Origin: Erythroxylum novogranatense
Lineage: Eukaryota > Streptophyta > Magnoliopsida > Malpighiales > Erythroxylaceae
NCBI GenBank assembly: GCA_029891385.1
Contig: CM057228.1
Location: 22,592,309 to 22,656,308 of the forward strand
DNA: 64,000 nucleotides
Direction: 5' to 3'
Position numbers and translations under genes: made by a program. Below the pieces are notes generated by a model. The model ran no database searches. It was not told the origin of the DNA and was given only the letters and a program-made list of their open reading frames with translations. Of the stretch, positions 12,200 to 26,301 are shown piece by piece (the stretch's first letter is position 1; every line of letters begins with the position of its first letter).

Positions 12200-14790
12200 T
12201 ACAGCTACACCATTATGTGGAGTTGGAGGATGCAACTCACATAGCTATAAAGGTAAAATGATAATTCAAAAAGAGGCATATTAACCATTTTAGTGTTTCT
12301 AGAGCAAGTTCATCATAAAACAAATTATGTAGTGAAAAGGATAACAAATATTTAAAGCCTAAATATGAAGTAATCAAACAAAAATTATAAGCAGCAAATG
12401 AAAGAAAGCTAAACTCGATGCCTCTTTAACAACTAAAAATTGATCAAGTGCGTCAAATACTTGAAAAAAGTGTATATAAATTCATAATTTCTTAATAAGA
12501 AGATGATGATATGAAGGGATGATGGGGAGGATGGGGAGGACGGAAAGTATGTGTCCAAGAGTAAAGAGAAGGTAGAAAAAGATATATGTAGTTTGGAGAA
12601 TACAAGTTATGATTAGTGTCTTGAGAGACCCTAAAAAGAGAAAGGTATTGGTTAATAGCAAGACATTAAGTATGCATATGGGAGAAGATGATGTGAATAA
12701 ACAATAGGGTAATATCTTCCATACAAGGTATCCCACCAAAGATCAAGTTTATAGTATGATCATAGATGTAGGAAGTTGTGCAAAAGTAGTTAGTGCAGAA
12801 TTAGTGAAGAAGTTAGGATTGCCAATTATAAAACAATCTAAACTATACAATTTAAAATGGTTAAATAAGAGTGAAAGGTTTATAGTAACAAAGTAAGTAT
12901 TGTTTTTTCCTTAATTAAAGGTACAAACATGAGGTGTAACGTGATGTGGTGCCTATACATAATAGATATAAGAATTGTTATTCATTTAAGATTAGTCCTT
13001 ACTCTAATATAACTAAAGCAAACATATAAAAATAAATTAAACAGTTTTAGAAAAGAAAAAATAAGAGATAAATACAAGGAGAAAATAGTTAGTTTGATAG
13101 TAAGAATAAGGGATGTGAGAGATGCATTCTTGGCCAAGTGGCAAATGTTTTTTCTTATTTTAAAAATTATTTTCTTTCTCTTGATGTTGATGCTAATGAT
13201 TCTTTACCTAGGGTTGTTATTTTCAGTTATAAAATGGATAAAGCACTAAATCAATTTTATTTCTGGAAGAGACAAAAGAAATATAAATGAGAACAAATTT
13301 GAAAGAGATAAAAGAGAAACAAAAATAAGTGAATAAACTTTTGGATAAGGGCTATGTGAGAAAGAGTATGAGCTTTTGCATCATTCCTTTTTTTTAATAA
13401 TAAGTAAGGATAGATCTTATAGAATGTGTGTCGATTGTTTCATAATTATCAAAATCATTATAAAATATAGACATCATATCCCTAAGTTAAATGAGATGCT
13501 TGATGAGCTGTATGGTGCATACTTGTTCTCTAAAATTGATCTAGAATTATATTACTATAATATTAAGATTAAAAAGGTGATGAATAGAAAATTTCCTTTA
13601 AAATTAAATATGATTTGTATAACTAGTTAGTAATGTCTTTTATTTTAATAAATTCACTTAAAAACTTATGAGATTAATAAATAATATTTTATGTAAGTTT
13701 TTAGGCAAGTTTATTGTTGTTGCTAAATTATTTCTCAATGAGATGGTTAGATTGCATATATTTCTAAGAACAGTTACTTTACATAGGAATATTAAAAATG
13801 TAATAATTTCTAGTTAGTTAGGTCTTAATTAAGGGCTGCTACCCCCAATGAGGTTTGACTTTTGCTTTTTTCCTTTATTGATATACAAGCTTCAAGCCTA
13901 GTTAATACGATTCTTTTAATTTCATAAAAAGAAGTTAGGAAATAAGTTGTTTTCTACAACTTGCTATTCACAAACCAATGACGAAACTAAGATGATTAAA
14001 AGAACTCTAAGTGTTTTATTCCATGCTATTGTTAGTAAGAATCTTAAAACTTGAGAAATGCCGATGACTTTTATTGAGTTTGCTTATAATTATATTTTCC
14101 ATAATGCTACGGATTATTCTCCTATTGATATTGTTTATAGATTATTATCTCCTTTGAATTTTACACCTCTCCCTTTAAGAGAAAGAGATGGCTTTGATGG
14201 AAAGAAGAAAGCTAAATTGGTGAAAAAGCTAAATGAGAAGGCAATGTTGAACATTAAGGAAAGGTCTAACAACACATTAAGGAAGCTAATAAGTGGAGAA
14301 AAAAGGTGACACTTGAACCTAGAGATCGAGTTTAGGTATAACTAAGAAAAGAGAGGTTTTCAAGCAACCATAATTCTTCTTTGCAACCAAAAAGAGATGG
14401 ACCCTTTTAAGTCATAGCAAGAATGAGTATTAATGCTTATAAGATCGACTTGCTAAGTCAATGTAGTGTTCATACTATTTTCATTATTGTTAATTTATCT
14501 CCTTTTAATTTTGCATATAAAGATGTTGATTTGAGGACAAATCCTTTTGAGGGGAGAGGAAATGATGAGAATCAAACAACTCAAGCTACATTAGCTTTAA
14601 AGCAACATAATCATGAAGAGGGGTTTAGAAAAATTGCAAAGGATTCAAGTGAAGTATCGAAAGTTGTTAGAGATCCATTGAAGGACATTAGAGGATCATT
14701 TATAAGAAGTATATCCCAAAAGGCCAAAGAAACTCTTAATGATCTAATGGTGGATCTTTATGCAAGGAGTGAAGCTTTGTTACTTTAAAA
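12200..14790 (+). mobile_element. Decayed Ty3/gypsy pol remnant
   Basis: In order on the plus strand: protease-like VYSMIIDVGSCAKVVSAEL (about 12,747); reverse-transcriptase-like KDRSYRMCVDC and IKYRHHIPKLNEMLDELYGA..FSKIDL (13,404-13,540); integrase C-terminal-like FIEFAYNYIFHNATDYSPIDIVY (14,067-14,135); and a terminal INAYKIDL..VNLSPFNF (about 14,425-14,515). These are the usual gypsy pol landmarks, separated by stops and deletions. No LTR pair was found. A chromovirus-type origin is a guess. Confidence 0.75.
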
Positions 14791-16779
14791 TACTGAAGCG
14801 AAGTTATAATTTTGATTCAAGTGAAAAAACAAGCTTTAAAAACAAGTTACAAAATATAACTGGTGTTGTTGTTATATTAGTGAGCAACATCAATCATATA
14901 CTGACTTTTCTAAAGGTTTGAAAAAAAGAACTTAACCGATACCCATAAAATTCTAAAATGAAATTGAAACTGAACTAAATCCTAAACAAGTGCCAGACTC
15001 ATGATTTAGTTGTTTATGGCTTTGAAAATTTAAAATGTTATTTCATTTTTAGACTTTATTCTTTGGATTTTTATATCCCTAAGATTTTATGCCTATAAAA
15101 AGGTAATTTGTATATGCAATAGAAAGAACACATCATTATTACTGTTTAATTGAGGATACTTAGAAAAAAAAATACTTTATTCTTTGATTTGAGAAGATCT
15201 TATTTAGGTTCCCTAACAACTTATGTTCTTATTTAACTTACTAGTGACAATCAACCTTAAAATCTTATCAGTCTCATCCTACCTTTTCTATGAGAATGGC
15301 AATTTATATCCTTCTTTTGTATTGAGTTTATGTTTTTGAATCAAATTGTCTTGACAAAATGATCATTATTCTTGTTCATATTAATATCAAATTTCATTGA
15401 TTCTATTAGAGAGGGTTGTATCATTAACCATCACCATTTTCACCGCTCTCTTTTCAAAGATATCTTCATCGAATGGTTGTACTTATTTATGGTCTTCACG
15501 AGCCTATTAGAATACTTGTTTACTCATTTAGTCTCCTTCATAAACTCCCTTCTCAAATTCAACACTTTCATTTGTTTGGTTTATCATACCCTTGAAATTC
15601 ATGTTTGAGTTTGCTTACGTACCTCACAAGCTACTATTATTGTGAAGATTTTCTTTGTTTAGTATACTTCTGAAAATAGTGCCACTATAATAGGCTTAGC
15701 AAAACAAATCAAGCGCTGCTCGACCTAACACGAAATCAATAGGCTCGGGCTAGTTTGTTCAAGCTCAAAACTTTTTTTAAAACTTTTTTTTTTCCAAATT
15801 TTAAATTAAAAAAAAAATTTTTTTGGATCCAACTTGAGCCCAGGCTAGTCGATTGTCATCCTTACACCATAGGATTATTCCTTAATGATAAAGGTGACTT
15901 TTGATTTTTGTCACCTTTTAGTAGGCTTTTGTGGTTTGCTTTGGAATAAATTATTTTGGATCTCGCGTAATTTGGAACTTTTTTACTTTAATCACTTATT
16001 TTTAAAGTTATGTTTTTAATATCATCCGTATCTCTCGATATTATCTTTTATTAAAAAATGTGAAATAACATTGTATTACTTGTGTAGGTGTTACATAACA
16101 CACTTGTCTTGGTCAAGCAATATGACTATAATTCACTATTCTCTTTTAAGTTTTTAATGGATAATGACATCAAAGATACGGATGATGCAAACATATAATT
16201 TTAAGAGAATAAATGATAATTTCTAAAATTAAATACTAAAAAAGTGCAAATTGGTGTAATTGAATCTTTAACTTTATAATTTTTTGATGTAATTAAATCT
16301 TTAATTTTTATGAAGGGCTACCTTGCTGGTTTCTCGCACTCATAGGTTCTTTAAAATTAAAGAAGACTCTTATATTAGTTACTAGAACTTTACAAAGAAA
16401 TAAGAGTTAAAAAGTTGTTTTAGAGAAAATATAAGTCATTCATTTCATACAAAACATATCTATCAATACAAAAAAATATAAGACAATCCTAGGTCAAGAA
16501 CTACTTTTCTAAAATTTTGATAATATGCTTCAAACTATGTTGCACCATTTATTTAATAATTACATTCATCATTCATCAGAAAATATAGAATTAGATTGTC
16601 AGATTTTTATTGAAAAACACAACAAAATATTTTTAAGGCTACAATATCGTCATAACAAATTTGTAGCAGCTTCCTCACTTTTTCTGAGGTCTGATAACTA
16701 TAACATGTAAAAAAAAAAATGCTACTGTTGATCTGACCAATCTAATCTCAGAATGTAACATTTCCATGTTTTTAGTAAA
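14791..16779. other. Spacer with possible small foldback element
   Basis: No gene is visible. At 15,690-15,860 a GC-richer stretch flanks a T-run/A-run pair (15,775-15,825) that can fold back on itself; this might be a decayed foldback transposon. The remainder is AT-rich. The part just above 16,500 would include the 3' UTR of the WAT1-related gene. Confidence 0.4.
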
Positions 16780-18400
16780 TTAAACATCCCTGCCAGGAAG
16801 CAGTGGCTGAACAAGTAATGACTTGCCTGGACCTTTGGCTTGACTGTTCTCAGACACAAGGGAACTTGCATCTATTGTTTCCGCTAGCTTGATTTCTTCA
16901 CCTTTTCCCCAAACAACTAGGTAAAGACCAACAATTATTAACACTGCTCCCATGATGCTGCACGTTCAAATTTTCAACAGAGAAATGCTTGTAAAATTGT
17001 CTGCAGATAAACTCACCACACTGTCTTGAAGGCAGTGCTTTGGAGGACCAGAATTCAAAGAGAATAGAAACAGACTTCTTTCAGGATACAGAGCTTACCC
17101 TCCTAAATGGAATTCTTCACCCAGAGCAACAGAAGCCATTATGGCTACCAGCATGGTCTGCATAGGCAGATAGCCAGAAACGAACACGGGTCCTCCCTTC
17201 TGTATGACCCATATCTGGATCGTGAATCCCAAACCTGAAACAATCAACCCCTGCAAACTGCCCTATTCAGTCAAACATTTTGTAATGTACGCAAAGATTG
17301 TAAATCAATCACCATTGGTGAGCCACACTATTACTAGTGTTAGTTACGAACCGCATAGAAGACACTAAAGAGCTCGCCAGCTGATTGAATTTTCCAGGAT
17401 TGATAATCTCTCTCAGTGCTGACTGCAATTGCCAAAAGCTGCAGAATACCGAAGAAGCAAGTAAATGAATAAACTGTAAATCGAGCAGGGTACTTCTTTA
17501 ACAGGATCGCTTGTAATACAATCCAGCCGGACCAACATAAACAGTGACCTAGACAACAGATGCAACCCAAGGTCCAGTTTTTCGAATTGGCATCTCCTAA
17601 TGCAGACAACAGATGTGATTGGCCTGAAGGCGAATTTGACCCGTAGACAATTGGCCCCTTGTAAAGGGTTATAACTGTAGCTCCAAGAAAGGAAGTTGCA
17701 GTACCAAGAACCTTAGCTACCCCATCTCTCCTGTTGAAATGAACCTGCTCCAATCTGGAAACCAAGTTAGTGCTTTAAGATGCTTTCCCATTAAAGGAGT
17801 AAAGTTGAAACGGTTGCATTAGCATACCCGAGTAAGATTGCAAAGACAAAGGTCAAAGCAGGAACGGCATTCTCAATAGCAGAAGAAAAGGTGGGTGAGG
17901 TGTTGTCCAAACCTACCAGGTAAAACACTTGATTTGATGTTATGCTGCCACAAAAGCATTTTCTATTTTCAGAAGAAAACAAGGGCCAAATTTTGCAAAC
18001 AGTTGGGGCGCTAGACAGGATCATTCATACCCAACAAATCCAATGAGAATTAGCTGTATCAGGACAGAAGTGGTAAGAATTGGCCTCTCTTTCCTACAGA
18101 AAACAACAAAAGACCACAGTTGTGATGACCATCGGTAAGATCTGAAACTACCTGTTAGATCAAAACTGAATTGAGACAGTTTCTGGACACAGGAGGGTAT
18201 AGCTAAAGCACGTACTTTTCCAGGAAATAAGCTAAAGGAGCGAGCAGAACCAGGGCAATCACGTTCCTATAAACTGGGAAGACGAGTTTGCTTATGCCCA
18301 AGTTAAGTGCAGCTCTCAAGATGACATGGTTCCCTGCATAGCCCAACTGGAAGATTGTCATAGCCAAGTGCAGTTTGGTCTGCTCAGATGCAGAACACAT
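16780..18400 (-). CDS. WAT1-related protein (EamA/MtN21 transporter family)
   Basis: Six exons: 18400-18216, 18093-18031, 17944-17828, 17754-17352, 17250-17099 and 16957-16780, all GT-AG, 365 residues. Landmarks are MTIFQLGYAGNHVILRAALN, ISKLVFPVYRN, GLDNTSPTFSSAIENAVPA, VAKVLGTATSFLGATVITLYKGP, NWTLGC..GHCLCWSGWIVLQ, LKKYPARFTVYSFTCFF, QIWVIQKGGPVFVSGYLPMQT and LYLVVWGKGEE. The family has ten membrane helices in two EamA repeats, and WAT1 itself is a tonoplast auxin exporter. Wording such as HCLCWSGWIVLQ and GYAGNHVI is closest to the Arabidopsis At3g53210-type member, as far as memory allows. The ATG used follows an AG (intron-like) acceptor at 18401-18403, so a leader intron or a short extra first exon is possible. 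Confidence 0.92.
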
Positions 18401-18785
18401 CCTGTTAATTGCAACTGCAGAATCACAAGATCAATGAATCAAATTAAGAGCTGCGCCTCCAAGGCTGCCAAAGGGCACTTGTTAATGTCTTTAATATTTG
18501 AGTCACAGCAGATGATCTATTAAAAGTATTAATGAATTGATCAAGCTGGAGGATTTTACCTTAAAGAAATAGATCAGAAATTTAGTGTTAATGAATTATA
18601 ATATATATAATATTATATAGAGCGTCAATTAATTAACACCGAGACTGTCATTTATTACAGATACAGTGTACTGTATCAACTCAATAAGTTAAACAGTGTA
18701 TGCATCCTTCTCCCTCTACTTGTAGTTGCAGCTTCCACTGTTTACTCATTGAGAATCCAGATATTGGTATCAGTCCCCCTCCAAA
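18401..18785. promoter_or_regulatory. Divergent promoter region, WAT1-related / NERD1-like
   Basis: Only 385 bp separate the two start codons, so both genes must use this interval or intronic sequence. It holds a TATA-like AT block around 18,598-18,620. No specific transcription-factor site can be claimed. Confidence 0.5.
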
Positions 18786-21700
18786 ATGAGGAAACGAGAT
18801 TTGGCCATTCTAATGCTCTCCGCTTTCGCCATTTTCTTCTCGCTCCAGGTAGCTCTCTTAAACCCTATGAACAATTACTGTTCCCTATTCTCGATGATGT
18901 ACTTGAGATGGATTTTTGGTATAATTTTGTAGCACGAGGGTGATTTTCAATTCAGGGAGGCCTGGTTTCACCTCTTCGATGATTACCCAATCAAATACGA
19001 AGCCGAACGCCTCCCTCCTTCGATCGTTTCCGACCTTAACGGCGACGGAAAGAAAGAAGTGTTGGTCGCCACCCACGACGCCAAAATTCAGGTTCGAAGA
19101 ACTGGTTTTTCTTTTATTGTTTTTCTCATAATTATTTTGGCTGAAGAGGAAAACTGTTACTTTTAGGTTTTGGAGCCGCACTGGAGGAAAGTGGACGAGG
19201 GTTTCAGCGAATCGAGAGTGATTGCGGAGGTCTCGCTGTTGCCTGACAAAGTTCGTGTTGCGAGTGGTAGGCGTGCAGTGGCTATGGCCACTGGTGTTAT
19301 AGACAAAATCTATAAGCAAGGGCAGCCACTCAAGCAGGTTTTGGTAGTTGTTACTTCCAGTTGGTCGGTCATGTGCTTTGATCACAACCTCAAGAAGCTT
19401 TGGGAAAAGAATCTGCAGGTTTGGAAAAATTGATGGTGTTTTATGTGTGCAAATTATCGTAACTTGGGGTGATTATGATTATCTTTCTATGCAGGAGGAT
19501 TTTCCGCATAATGCTCACCACAGGGAGGTTGCCATTTTGATCAGTAATTATACCTTGAAGCATGCGGATACGGGATTGATTATTGTTGGTGGTAGAATGG
19601 AAAAGCAGCCCCATGTGAGTTTTTCTTTTCTTTGTTTCACAAATTTATTTATTACTGGTTGATAAAGTTTTTATGATCTTTGGCCCTAGTATCAAATTTA
19701 GTTGACGCCCTTTTGTGCATCTTTTTCTACCATTTCAGCTTTACTTAGATCCCTTTGAAGAGATCGGTATAGCTGAAAAAAATGCTGAGCTGCACAGAAG
19801 AAGTGCTAGTGAGAAGGAGGTGAAAACATTTGTCTTGTGATTCTATTTTCTTCATTTATACAGTTCCTTTATATAGATATACGTGAAGTTTCAAGCTGAG
19901 TATAATTATATGGGAATACAAGACATACTATTTTCTGAAATGCCTTAAAGATCGCTCCAGATCCAGCAAGTTGATATCTTTTGTTTCTTTCGCTTTTTGG
20001 GCAGTGGATATTTAACAATCTATTGATTCTTACAGGATTCAGAGAACACTGGAACTGTGGATCTACGCCATTTTACTTTTTTTGCTTTTGCTGGTCGAAG
20101 TGGTGAAATCCGTTGGAGTAGAAAGAATGAGGTCACAAATTTATCTGTTGTTGAAGTTGCGGTTGGCCTATTTGCAGTTATATCTAGGTTTAGTTTTAAG
20201 GGCATGTACTTTTCCAATAGCAAAGCCAAAATTTTGATATTTTCATACTCTTCAAAAATGTCCGGTTCATGCAAAGTTTCTTACCTAATCTCAAAACATC
20301 TTTAAGTATTTGTTCATCCAACCAGGGCCTTCCTTTAGAAATAGCTAACCTGATGACTGGATGATATAACAAAATTCAACTTTCAGGATCTGTCTTGTCG
20401 TCTTTGTCATTGTTATTCTGCTGCTGTATAGGTGTCATTTTTCTAGAAAAATCTGTTGGGCATAATTTTCATTTGTTCAAAACTTATATGAAATATGCTA
20501 AACATATTTTATATATAGGGACAATCTAAGGAATGACTGAAATAATTGAGGTGCAAACAACCCAATGTGTGCATGTACTAGTAAACAACTACTTTTAATG
20601 GCAACTTCTTACTGGAAGTTACTTGTTGTGCTAGCACAGAATTTATTAAATTTACCTTTCATGAGCATTGCTCCAGTTACTGGTATCACTGTCTCCTCTG
20701 TTACTCGATATTTTCTGTTGATGCAGAATATTGAAGCACAATCTTTAGATGCGTCTCAGTTGATTCCACAACATAACTACAAGCTTGATGTGCAGGCTTT
20801 AAATACCAGACATCCTGGAGAGGTATCCTCTTATGCAATTCTGGACTGGGATAACTATGGTTCAGTAGTGCTTACTGATGGTAGAAAGCAAACTTCATGT
20901 CATGGATAATACTCTAGTCATTTGGAAAAATGGTGCAAGGTTGACATGAGGCTGATAATAACTTAGTTCTGCAGCTGTATTTGTTAGGGTTATTGTTTTC
21001 ACCATTTTTTCCTTTTGTGCATCTGTTTAGATTGATTGTTTGGTAAATGCAGTCTTCCAGATCAGCTTCTTTGATTAATTTAAACCATTTCTAATCTGCA
21101 CCAAAAACCAACCCTCACGAGAGAAGGGGATTGTAGGGTGTTCTATCCACTTTGTGAAGCTTTTTCCTAAAGTAGTTATTTCCATTTGGATTGTAATTCC
21201 ATTGTAGATAAAAGCGTCCTTATGCAAATTAAATGTTAGTTTGAATGCAGAGAATTCAGGGAATCAATTCTTGGAGTTATGCCACATCATTGGGTAAGCA
21301 TTTTGGAAGTAATCTTTCCACGATTCAGCTAGTTGTATAATCTGGGAGCTTCAATCTCTTTATTAGGATAGGAGAGAGGATACTGTATTGCAGTTGGCAC
21401 ACTTCAGGCGTCACAAAAGGAAAACATTGAAAAAAGTACCTGGAAAGATAACAAACTATCCTTTCCAAAAGCCTGAAGAGAATCATCCTCCCGGGAAGGA
21501 TTCGACTAAAAAAATATCAAATTTGATTGGAAAAGCTGCCAATTATGCAGGCTCGGCAAAATCTAAGAAGGTAAATCTACTGAGTTTGTCTTTGTGCAGG
21601 TTGTGCTTGAGTCTTGAGAAATTTATGCCATTGTTGTGTAATTTTTGTTTTCTTGATCCCATTCAAGTTATAGCTTTTGGATTTCTGACGAATAACACCT

Positions 21701-23849
21701 TTCGTATATATTACCATTATCTTATTATTGTTTTGAGCACTATAATTTGTTACTGGTCCGGACAAAAAACAACAAATGAGAAGTTGTTAGAAATCCCTAA
21801 ACCTCACAAGGGGCGGGCGCATCATTACAGTGGATATGATCACTTAACTTGCCAATCAAATCTTATCTTATAGATTTCCGTATCTTTTTATTGACTCTTT
21901 GACTTTGCTTTTGTAGCCGGTAACTTATATTCCAACCATAACAAACTACACCCAGCTATGGTGGGTTCCTAATGTTGTTGTGGCTCACCAAAAAGAAGGG
22001 ATAGAAGCTGTTCATTTGGCATCTGGTCGTACCATTTGCAAGGTAACTCTTAAGCCATGTGATGCTTTTGCCATTTTTTTTTTGGTTACTTTTCAATAGG
22101 CTATTTGCTGCCTTATGAAAAGGTCCTAATGGGGTTGGGAAGGCAATACGTCAAATGTTATTGTTAATGTTAGGTAAGAATGTCCTCTTTTTATCCTAAG
22201 AACTACTTTTGAAAGATGTTAAAAATGCCTGCCTATGTATGTCGTGTCTTATTCTGCACATTCTTAAAAAGAGATTGAAATTCCACCAATTTCGACAGCT
22301 TCATCTCCAAGAAGGTGGCCTTCATGCTGATATTAATGGGGATGGAGTCCTTGACCATGTTCAGGTAAATTGATTGACCTCTCATTCTCCAAACCACTAC
22401 TAATATAAATTAATACGGCAATGACATTTGGGTTTCTATTTATGCCCTGGATCTTAGGTTGACTACACATGCTCTAATTAGGCCCAATGGAAACTGCTTG
22501 TGACATTATACTAAACTTGGACTCACTGCTTTTGGGTTTTTTCTATTGTGCTAAACACCATCATAAGTACAAACCCTGTACGCAGTGAACCTTTTTTGTT
22601 TCCGCTGTTTTTGTTAAAGTCTCCATAAGTGAGATCCAAGAAGGTAGATAAAATGATGATGGATTACTCATTTTGGTAATATGTTTTGATTTTAAATATA
22701 AAGCAAAAAACTTTCCTGGAAAAGATGGCTGGAATATTTTAGTGTTAAATGGAAACATAACTATTACATTGCCTTCTTTTTTAGGCTGTTGGTGGAAATG
22801 GAGCTGAGAAAACTGTTGTTAGTGGATCCATGGAAGTGCTGCGTCCCTGTTGGGCTGTTGCAACTTCTGGTGTACCAGTGCGGGAGCAACTTTTTAATGC
22901 TTCCATATGTCATCATTCCCCACTTAACTTCTTTCATCATGGAGAGTTGTCAAGAAATTATGGTCGGCCTGATGTGTCTGGTTTAGAGGTGGCTACTCCC
23001 ATTCTCATTCCAAAAAGTGATGGCCATTGGCATCGGAAGGGAAGTCATGGTGATGTCGTGTTCTTAACCAATCGTGGGGAGGTATGACTTTATCTAGAGT
23101 TTGTTTCATGGTATAATATAACCGAAGTTCATCAAGAATTATTTGCTTTTAGTTATCAACTATTTTTACTGCCTTTGAAAATTTTGAGAGTGATCATTAT
23201 GTTGTCTCAAGGTTTTAAGTTATTGGTGGAATACTCGTATGAACACGATGGGGAAGTTGCTAATGAGATTGATGTAACTAGATGATTGCGTTCAATATTA
23301 TATAATCACCGTTAGGATCATCACTTGTACTGCCTATAGTGCATCTTACCATGATTGGTGCGGTCAACGTTTCAGGTGACATGCTACTCTCCTGGGTTGC
23401 ATGGCCATGATGCTGTTTGGCAATGGCAGCTCTTGACAGATGCTACGTGGTCAAATCTTCCTTCACCATCTGGCATGATGGAAGCTGGCACAGTGGTTCC
23501 TACGCTGAAGGCTTTCTCTTTGCGAGCGCATGACAGTCAACAAATGATACTTGCAGCAGGGGATCAAGAGGCAGTGGTGATATCTCCTAGGGGAAGTAGA
23601 CAAACGTCCATTGATCTTCCTGCACCTCCAACCCATGCCTTGATCTGTGATGATTTCTCGAATGACGGACTTACTGACCTCATTGTCATGACATCAAATG
23701 GGGTGTATGGGTTTGTCCAGACGAGGACACCAGGTGCTCTATTCTTCAGCACTCTGGTAGGCTGTCTTCTAATGGTCATGGGCATCATCTTTGTCACTCA
23801 GCACTTGAATTCCATTAAGGGGAAGCCGCGGCTTGCATCTGTTCATTGA
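18786..23849 (+). CDS. NERD1-like: FG-GAP repeat membrane protein, NERD1-like
   Basis: Thirteen exons: 18786-18848, 18933-19091, 19167-19418, 19495-19614, 19739-19819, 20036-20131, 20727-20822, 21240-21293, 21367-21570, 21917-22042, 22299-22364, 22785-23081 and 23376-23849. All are exact codon multiples (phase 0), giving 695 residues. It has a hydrophobic signal sequence (about 6-20). Calcium-loop-like FG-GAP motifs are DLNGDGKKEVLVAT (55-68), DINGDGVLDHV (428-438) and DDFSNDGLTDLIVMT (630-644). One C-terminal membrane helix (about 658-680) precedes a short basic tail. Domain order and length fit the single-copy plant protein of Arabidopsis At3g51050, NERD1, a Golgi-associated protein acting with the exocyst in root growth. 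Exon 8 is set to begin at 21240 (after GTTAG) because this gives FECREFRES in frame; the nearer CAG would break frame. It looks intact. Confidence 0.93.
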
Positions 23850-25139
23850 TGAAAACAACCTATTAATGCTTATGTTGTAAAAGAATTAAAGCGTACAAGC
23901 TCAAAAAGCAGAGAGGAGTTACATTTAGGATTTTGTAAGGCGAAGTAAATCAAGATCTTCAGAGCAGGCATAAACTGAGAAAACCATGAGTTCCCGTTGA
24001 AAGGAATTCATGGAATACTTGATCTTAGGTCAGACTTGGAGCTAAACCGACGGTTTATGTATAAAATTTTTACTACTTACTATACCCATAGCAAGCATCC
24101 GGATGCAGAGATAGAGAAGAGGAAGAGAGCAATTTGCGAGAAGCAAAGGAACATAGATAGTGGCAATTAAGAGGAAATGTAAAAAATGAAAAACATGAAA
24201 AGGGTCACCAAGAAAATTTGTGACAGTGCCATATTACTATTTTGGGCGGTGCGGGTGCGTGCCTTAACGGAGGCAAATCAAGTGGGAGGGAAGTGATTTA
24301 AGTTCATTTCCTAATTTCGTGAAATTCTTATAAATCAAATTTGATTTAACCTCTTAGGCATTTATCCCAACTTGAGAATTTTGTTGACTCAGGGTAGACT
24401 TAGCCCTATTCTAGTCCTCTCCTCTACTCTTAGTTCACTTTAGTCCTAGCTTGGTCTAACCTGAACCTATTCACTTCCATCCAAGTTCAGATTTTTTTTT
24501 TTTTTTAATTTTGAGCTTTGAGTTGAATTTGAGCTCAAACTATCCCTCTCAAAATTGGAAATTTACTGAAAATGATATCATTTTTTTTTCATGAATTCTT
24601 AATTCTATTTCCAAAGATCGAATTGACACTAACGTATATTACTTGCTCAAGGGATTAGCTGCAAAGGAGGATAACTTCTTTTACACAAATGCTAGTGTAA
24701 CAACTTACTAAACAGAGCCAACGTAGGATTGGGATGAGTTAGGTTGTTTGGATCCACTGCTACAATGTAGATGTGGTGCTGTGAAGCAAGCAATAGACTT
24801 GCGTAGCTTTTGGTAAATGAAATAACAAGTTAAAACTCAACTATTTCTTCAAGATCCTTTACCCTGAATTATTAAATAGTATTTTATGATTCCAAGGATG
24901 GCATCACAGCAATAAAATCAAACTCATTAGAAAGTAACGGAAAGCCGTTACACATTGTCATAGGAAAAGTCAAAGAATCATTAAGCAGGGACGGTTAATT
25001 CGCACGAGTGAATGATAATAAAAATAAGAATGAATATATTGAAGAATGAGAATAAATATTATCGTTATAATTATGATGATTGGTTAAAAGAAATGAATGA
25101 TTACCGTTACTATTAATAATAGTTTTGTGAAAATATTGA
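23850..25139. other. NERD1-like 3' UTR and intergenic spacer
   Basis: The first few hundred bases are probably 3' UTR. The rest shows no gene and no recognisable transposon terminus. Confidence 0.5.
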
Positions 25140-25360
25140 GAAATAGAAATTTATTATATTTTAATTAATTAATTAATTAATTACAATATTGTAATTAATT
25201 TTAATTAATTATATTGTAGCTAATTAATTAATTATATTTTAATTAATTAGATTGTAATTTATTATTTTAATTAATTAATTACAATTTTTGAACTAATTAA
25301 TGAATTATATTCTAATTAATTATATTATAATTAATTAATTAATTAATTACAATATTTTAA
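25140..25360. repeat. TTAAT-rich low-complexity array, left part
   Basis: The sequence is built from TAATTAATTAA words interrupted by ATATTGTAA. It continues at 28,464-28,650 on the far side of solo LTR I, so the LTR inserted into one array of about 400 bp. Confidence 0.9.
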
Positions 25361-26301
25361 TGTAACATCCCATCACCGATGGGAAGGGTATATTGGTAAT
25401 TGGAGACAGGCTAGTTGTTTGCATTGCATATTTTGATGTGAACATTTATTTGACCTCTAATTATAGAGGAATGAGATATTTTGCACATGCACTTATATGT
25501 ACATGCATTCATGACAATTCTCGACATTTAATTGTAAATATGATGTGTTCTGTGATTTCTGAGATAATTGTGCTTGAGAATTGGAATTGGAACTGTTTTA
25601 GAGTGACCGTCAGTTGATAGTGAACCTTAGAAATTTTCTGGAAAATTCGGGAGGAAATGTCCGGACCGGAAATTTTTTGAGTGACGGACTGATTGATTTT
25701 ATAGTACTGAAATAACTGTCCAATGGCCACGAGAAATTAGATATATATGACTTTAGAGATTCATATGTCGAGCCATTGAAAATTTGGAGACGAATTGGAC
25801 TGGAAATAAATTGTGAAACGAGAAAGAGTTAAATGTATTGTTGAGGAAGAAACATGTGGCATGTTTCTATTGGTGGAGGTTTATTGATTAACCTTTAAAT
25901 GCCTTAGGTTTTGAATTGGGAAGAAAAGCATTTTCTCCTTCATCCTAGGACACGATTGCTTCTCCTTCGACTGATCCTTCTTTCTTCCTCTTTGTGCGAT
26001 CTTTGTTGTTCACTTCCTTGCTTCTTCTCCTTGTGCAAAACCTAGCTTAAACCTTTGAGATGATGGAAATTTGGGATGTTTTGAGAGAGAGTCGTGGGTG
26101 ATGAAAGAGTTGGAGAAATTTTAGAGTTTTGAAGAGTTGAAGCTTGATTTGGTAAGTAAATTGGTTTATGTTGTTTATCATCTGTTGAAATGCATTCATG
26201 GTGTAAGATATGAAATATTAGGGTAGTTAAGTTTGAGTAATGGTTGAATTTAAGAGAGAGATATGTAAAAAGGGAATCGAAGAAGACGATCCAGGACCCC
26301 G

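Noticed and set aside
20823..20909. Open continuation of NERD1-like exon 7 (SYAILDWDNYGSVVLTDGRKQ)
   Set aside because: It could suggest a longer exon, but splicing at 20,822 joins in frame to the conserved FECREFRES exon. The extension ends in a stop and could at most be an intron-retention form.
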